From Flavobacterium sp. N502536 (GTDB lineage Bacteria; Bacteroidota; Bacteroidia; Flavobacteriales; Flavobacteriaceae): a stretch of DNA of 64,000 nt. Shown piece by piece: positions 61,523-64,000 of the stretch. The DNA is taken from assembly GCF_025947345.1 (NCBI RefSeq), contig NZ_CP110011.1, forward strand, positions 1,984,001 through 2,048,000, given 5' to 3'. The first letter of the stretch is position 1. Each line of letters begins with the position of its first letter. A program made the translations under genes and the position numbers. The notes under the pieces are model-generated. The model had not been told where the DNA came from. It saw only the letters and a program-made list of their open reading frames with translations, and did no database searches.

Positions 61523-64000
61523 ATGTACTTAATATTCGATACCGAAACTACTGGATTACCAAAACGTTGGGACGCTCCAATAACCGATTCTGATAACTGG
61601 CCTCGCTGTATTCAGATCGCATGGCAGCTTCATGACGAAATGGGGCAGCTGATAGAACATCAGGATTACCTGGTGAAGCCTGACGGATTTAATATTCCGT
61701 ATGATGCAGAACGTATTCACGGAATTTCGACAGAATTGGCTGATGCCGACGGAATCACCCTGGCTGAGGTTTTGGAGAAATTCAATATTGCTTTAAGTAA
61801 AACCAAGTTTATTGTTGGTCAGAATTTAGGTTTTGACGTTAATATTATGGGGGCCGAATTCCATAGAATGGGCGTGGATTCTCCTATGAGTTCGATGCCG
61901 GTTCTGGATACCTGTACCGAGGTTACGGCTTCGTTATTGCAGCTTCCGGGAGGTCGTGGAGGTAAATTTAAATTACCAACCCTAACCGAGTTACACAGTT
62001 TTCTTTTCAACAAACCTTTCGCGGAAGCGCACAACGCAACTGCCGACGTTGAGGCAACTACGCGTTGTTTTCTGGAGTTAATCAGAAGAGAAGTTTTTAC
62101 CAAAGAAGAGCTGGATGTTCCTAAAGATTATTTCAAGGAATTTCAAAATAGAAATCCACAGGAATTTCCGTTAATCGGATTAAAACATATCAATTTAAAG
62201 GCTGCCTCGGATAAAATCAGAGAGCAGTTAAAGGCTTTAGAATCTGTTGGAAAAGAACCTGCCGTTTCGCATTCTGACAGAGAAGATTTTAAAGCAGCAA
62301 AATATGCGCATTTGCACAATCATACGCAGTTTTCGGTATTGCAATCAACGATAGGAATTGGAAATATCGTTGCGGCTACTGCCAAGAATGGAATGCCGGC
62401 CGTTGCTATGACCGATACCGGAAACATGATGGGAGCTTTTCACTTTGTGAGCGCCGTTATGAATCACAATAAAGGGGCATCGGCCAAAAACAAAGCTTTG
62501 GTGGAAGCAGGTGAAGAGCCAACCGAAACCGAGATAAAACCGATTGTGGGCTGCGAATTTAATGTTTGTGAGAACCACCTGGATAAAAGCAAAAAAGACA
62601 ACGGTAATCAGGTTGTATTATTAGCCAAAAACAAAAACGGTTATCACAATCTGGCCAAAATGTCGTCGATTGCCTTTACCAACGGATTTTATTATGTTCC
62701 GAGGATTGACCGCACCATTATTGAAAAATACAAAGAAGACATCATGGTGTTGTCGGGGAATTTATACGGAGAGATTCCGAGTAAAATTCTGAATATTGGT
62801 GAAAACCAGGCCGAAGAAGCTTTGATTTGGTGGAAAGAACAATTTGGAGATGATTTTTATCTGGAAGTGATGCGTCACAATCAGGAAGATGAAAACCGTG
62901 TAAACAAAACACTGATTGAATTTTCTAAAAAACACGATGTCAAATTAATTGCCACCAATAATACCTACTATTTAAATAAGGAAGACGCCAACGCCCACGA
63001 CATTTTGCTGTGTGTAAAAGATGGTGAAAAACAAGCGACACCAATTGGCCGTGGCCGTGGATATCGTTACGGATTGCCAAATCAGGAGTACTACTACAAG
63101 TCGGGAGAAGAGATGAAAAAGCTCTTTACCGATTTGCCGGATGCGATCATTAACATTCAGGAAATCATAGACAAAGTGGAAGGGTACTCGCTTTATCGGG
63201 ATGTATTGCTTCCTAAATTTGATATTCCGGAAGAGTTTGTGGTTGCCGAAGATGAAGCTGACGGAGGTGTTAGGGGAGAGAATAAATATTTGCGTCATCT
63301 TACTATGGTGGGTGCAAAAAAACGATACGGCGAAATTACAGAGTCTATTCAGGAACGTTTGGATTTTGAGCTTCTGACCATTTCGAACTCCGGATATCCG
63401 GGTTACTTTTTGATCGTTCAGGATTTCATCGCCGAAGCCAGAAATATGGACGTTTCGGTGGGTCCCGGTCGTGGATCTGCTGCCGGTTCTGCGGTAGCGT
63501 ATTGTTTAGGAATTACCAATATTGACCCGATTAAGTACGATTTGCTTTTTGAGCGTTTCTTAAATCCGGATCGTGTATCGATGCCCGATATTGATATCGA
63601 TTTTGATGACGAAGGCCGTGGCCGTGTTATGGACTACGTAATTAATAAATACGGTCAGAATCAGGTAGCGCAAATTATTACCTATGGTAAAATGGCAACC
63701 AAATCGGCGATTCGTGATACGGCTCGTGTACTGGATTTACCATTGTTTGAAGCCGATAGAATTGCAAAACTGATTCCGGCAATGATGCCTTCCAAATGGA
63801 ATTTAGCGCGTTTTATTTCAGAAAGCGAGGATGAAGTTAAAAAAGCACTTCGTTCTGATGAATACGACAATGTAAAAGAATTAATCGCCATTGCCAATGA
63901 AGATGATTTGGCGGGAGAAACCATTCAACAGGCAAAAATTCTTGAAGGATCGATGCGAAATACCGGAATTCACGCCTGTGGTGTAATCATTACGCCATCG
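61523..64000 (+). CDS. dnaE: DNA polymerase III alpha subunit with N-terminal exonuclease domain (truncated by window)
   Basis: 826 codons are present from ATG 61523 to the window edge in one open frame. A DEDDh exonuclease comes first (FDTETTG with D6/E8, HGIS, NLGFDVN, HNATADVEAT), then a PHP domain (KYAHLHNHTQFSVL at ~262) and the polymerase core with GPGRGSAAGSAVAY and the catalytic aspartates PDIDIDFDD (689-695). Alpha subunits in Bacteroidota often carry an exonuclease fusion in place of a separate epsilon. The 3' third lies beyond the window. Confidence 0.93.
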   Translation, partial: MYLIFDTETTGLPKRWDAPITDSDNWPRCIQIAWQLHDEMGQLIEHQDYLVKPDGFNIPYDAERIHGISTELADADGITLAEVLEKFNIALSKTKFIVGQNLGFDVNIMGAEFHRMGVDSPMSSMPVLDTCTEVTASLLQLPGGRGGKFKLPTLTELHSFLFNKPFAEAHNATADVEATTRCFLELIRREVFTKEELDVPKDYFKEFQNRNPQEFPLIGLKHINLKAASDKIREQLKALESVGKEPAVSHSDREDFKAAKYAHLHNHTQFSVLQSTIGIGNIVAATAKNGMPAVAMTDTGNMMGAFHFVSAVMNHNKGASAKNKALVEAGEEPTETEIKPIVGCEFNVCENHLDKSKKDNGNQVVLLAKNKNGYHNLAKMSSIAFTNGFYYVPRIDRTIIEKYKEDIMVLSGNLYGEIPSKILNIGENQAEEALIWWKEQFGDDFYLEVMRHNQEDENRVNKTLIEFSKKHDVKLIATNNTYYLNKEDANAHDILLCVKDGEKQATPIGRGRGYRYGLPNQEYYYKSGEEMKKLFTDLPDAIINIQEIIDKVEGYSLYRDVLLPKFDIPEEFVVAEDEADGGVRGENKYLRHLTMVGAKKRYGEITESIQERLDFELLTISNSGYPGYFLIVQDFIAEARNMDVSVGPGRGSAAGSAVAYCLGITNIDPIKYDLLFERFLNPDRVSMPDIDIDFDDEGRGRVMDYVINKYGQNQVAQIITYGKMATKSAIRDTARVLDLPLFEADRIAKLIPAMMPSKWNLARFISESEDEVKKALRSDEYDNVKELIAIANEDDLAGETIQQAKILEGSMRNTGIHACGVIITPS

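Overview
The window is AT-rich chromosomal DNA from a Bacteroidota member, most likely Flavobacterium. The reasons are a type IX secretion (T9SS) sorting domain on a SprB-repeat surface protein, AT-rich coding with heavy TTA/AAA use, little Shine-Dalgarno signal, TAnnTTTG-like promoter elements and many familiar flavobacterial housekeeping proteins. There is no plasmid or phage core. dnaE runs off the right edge, and the last codons of a TolC-like protein lie at the left edge.

Layout. 1-4.4 kb: a TolC/adaptor/RND efflux operon. 4.6-11.7 kb: a hypothetical regulator-like protein, a papain-like lipoprotein and a 1,654-residue SprB-repeat protein. 11.8-20 kb: an accessory module with a retropepsin-like protease, a periplasmic TPR-CHAT protease, a PKD/beta-barrel protein, a lipoprotein and a small membrane protein. 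Facing them are a sigma factor and a membrane-anchored TPR protein that looks like its anti-sigma partner. Three identical-architecture promoter-like sites (GGGTAACAAT-N12-TTGATATAA) lie in this module. 20-27.5 kb: S41 peptidase, TatD, acyltransferase, asparaginase, an MFS exporter and a divergent LysR regulator. 27.6-34 kb: a probable horizontally acquired island between an intact tRNA-Ser(GGA) and a decayed tRNA-Ser copy. It holds a LytS/LytTR two-component system, an outer-membrane protein, CitMHS and DAACS transporters and a TerC protein. 34-42.4 kb: a phosphodiesterase-LamG lipoprotein, small enzymes, an AraC regulator with a nitrilase, an SGNH lipoprotein, DUF3050 and glutaryl-CoA dehydrogenase.

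42.5-51.6 kb is the most interesting region. It is a peptide secretion locus: a membrane TPR-AraC regulator, an array of six tandem ~45-48 residue double-glycine peptides (none long enough for usual ORF calling) with a conserved C-terminal PGDTIRGNGKGS(T/N) core, a perfect 33-bp palindromic operator candidate, a pseudo-C39/VKOR/thioredoxin fusion, a separate six-cysteine double-glycine peptide, a C39-peptidase ABC exporter and an HlyD adaptor. The peptides, oxidative folding enzyme, leader peptidase/exporter and a possible periplasmic peptide sensor make a coherent system.

51.6-64 kb is conserved: trmN6-like methyltransferase, rimM-rpsP, an RRM protein, the leuCDAB operon (leuA carries a frameshift near its 3' end), a DUF417 protein and dnaE with an N-terminal proofreading-type exonuclease domain.

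Several intergenic repeat families recur: TTGGAAT strings, GCTTTAGGCT strings, CTTAG strings and CCCGACAGGTTTT hairpins.
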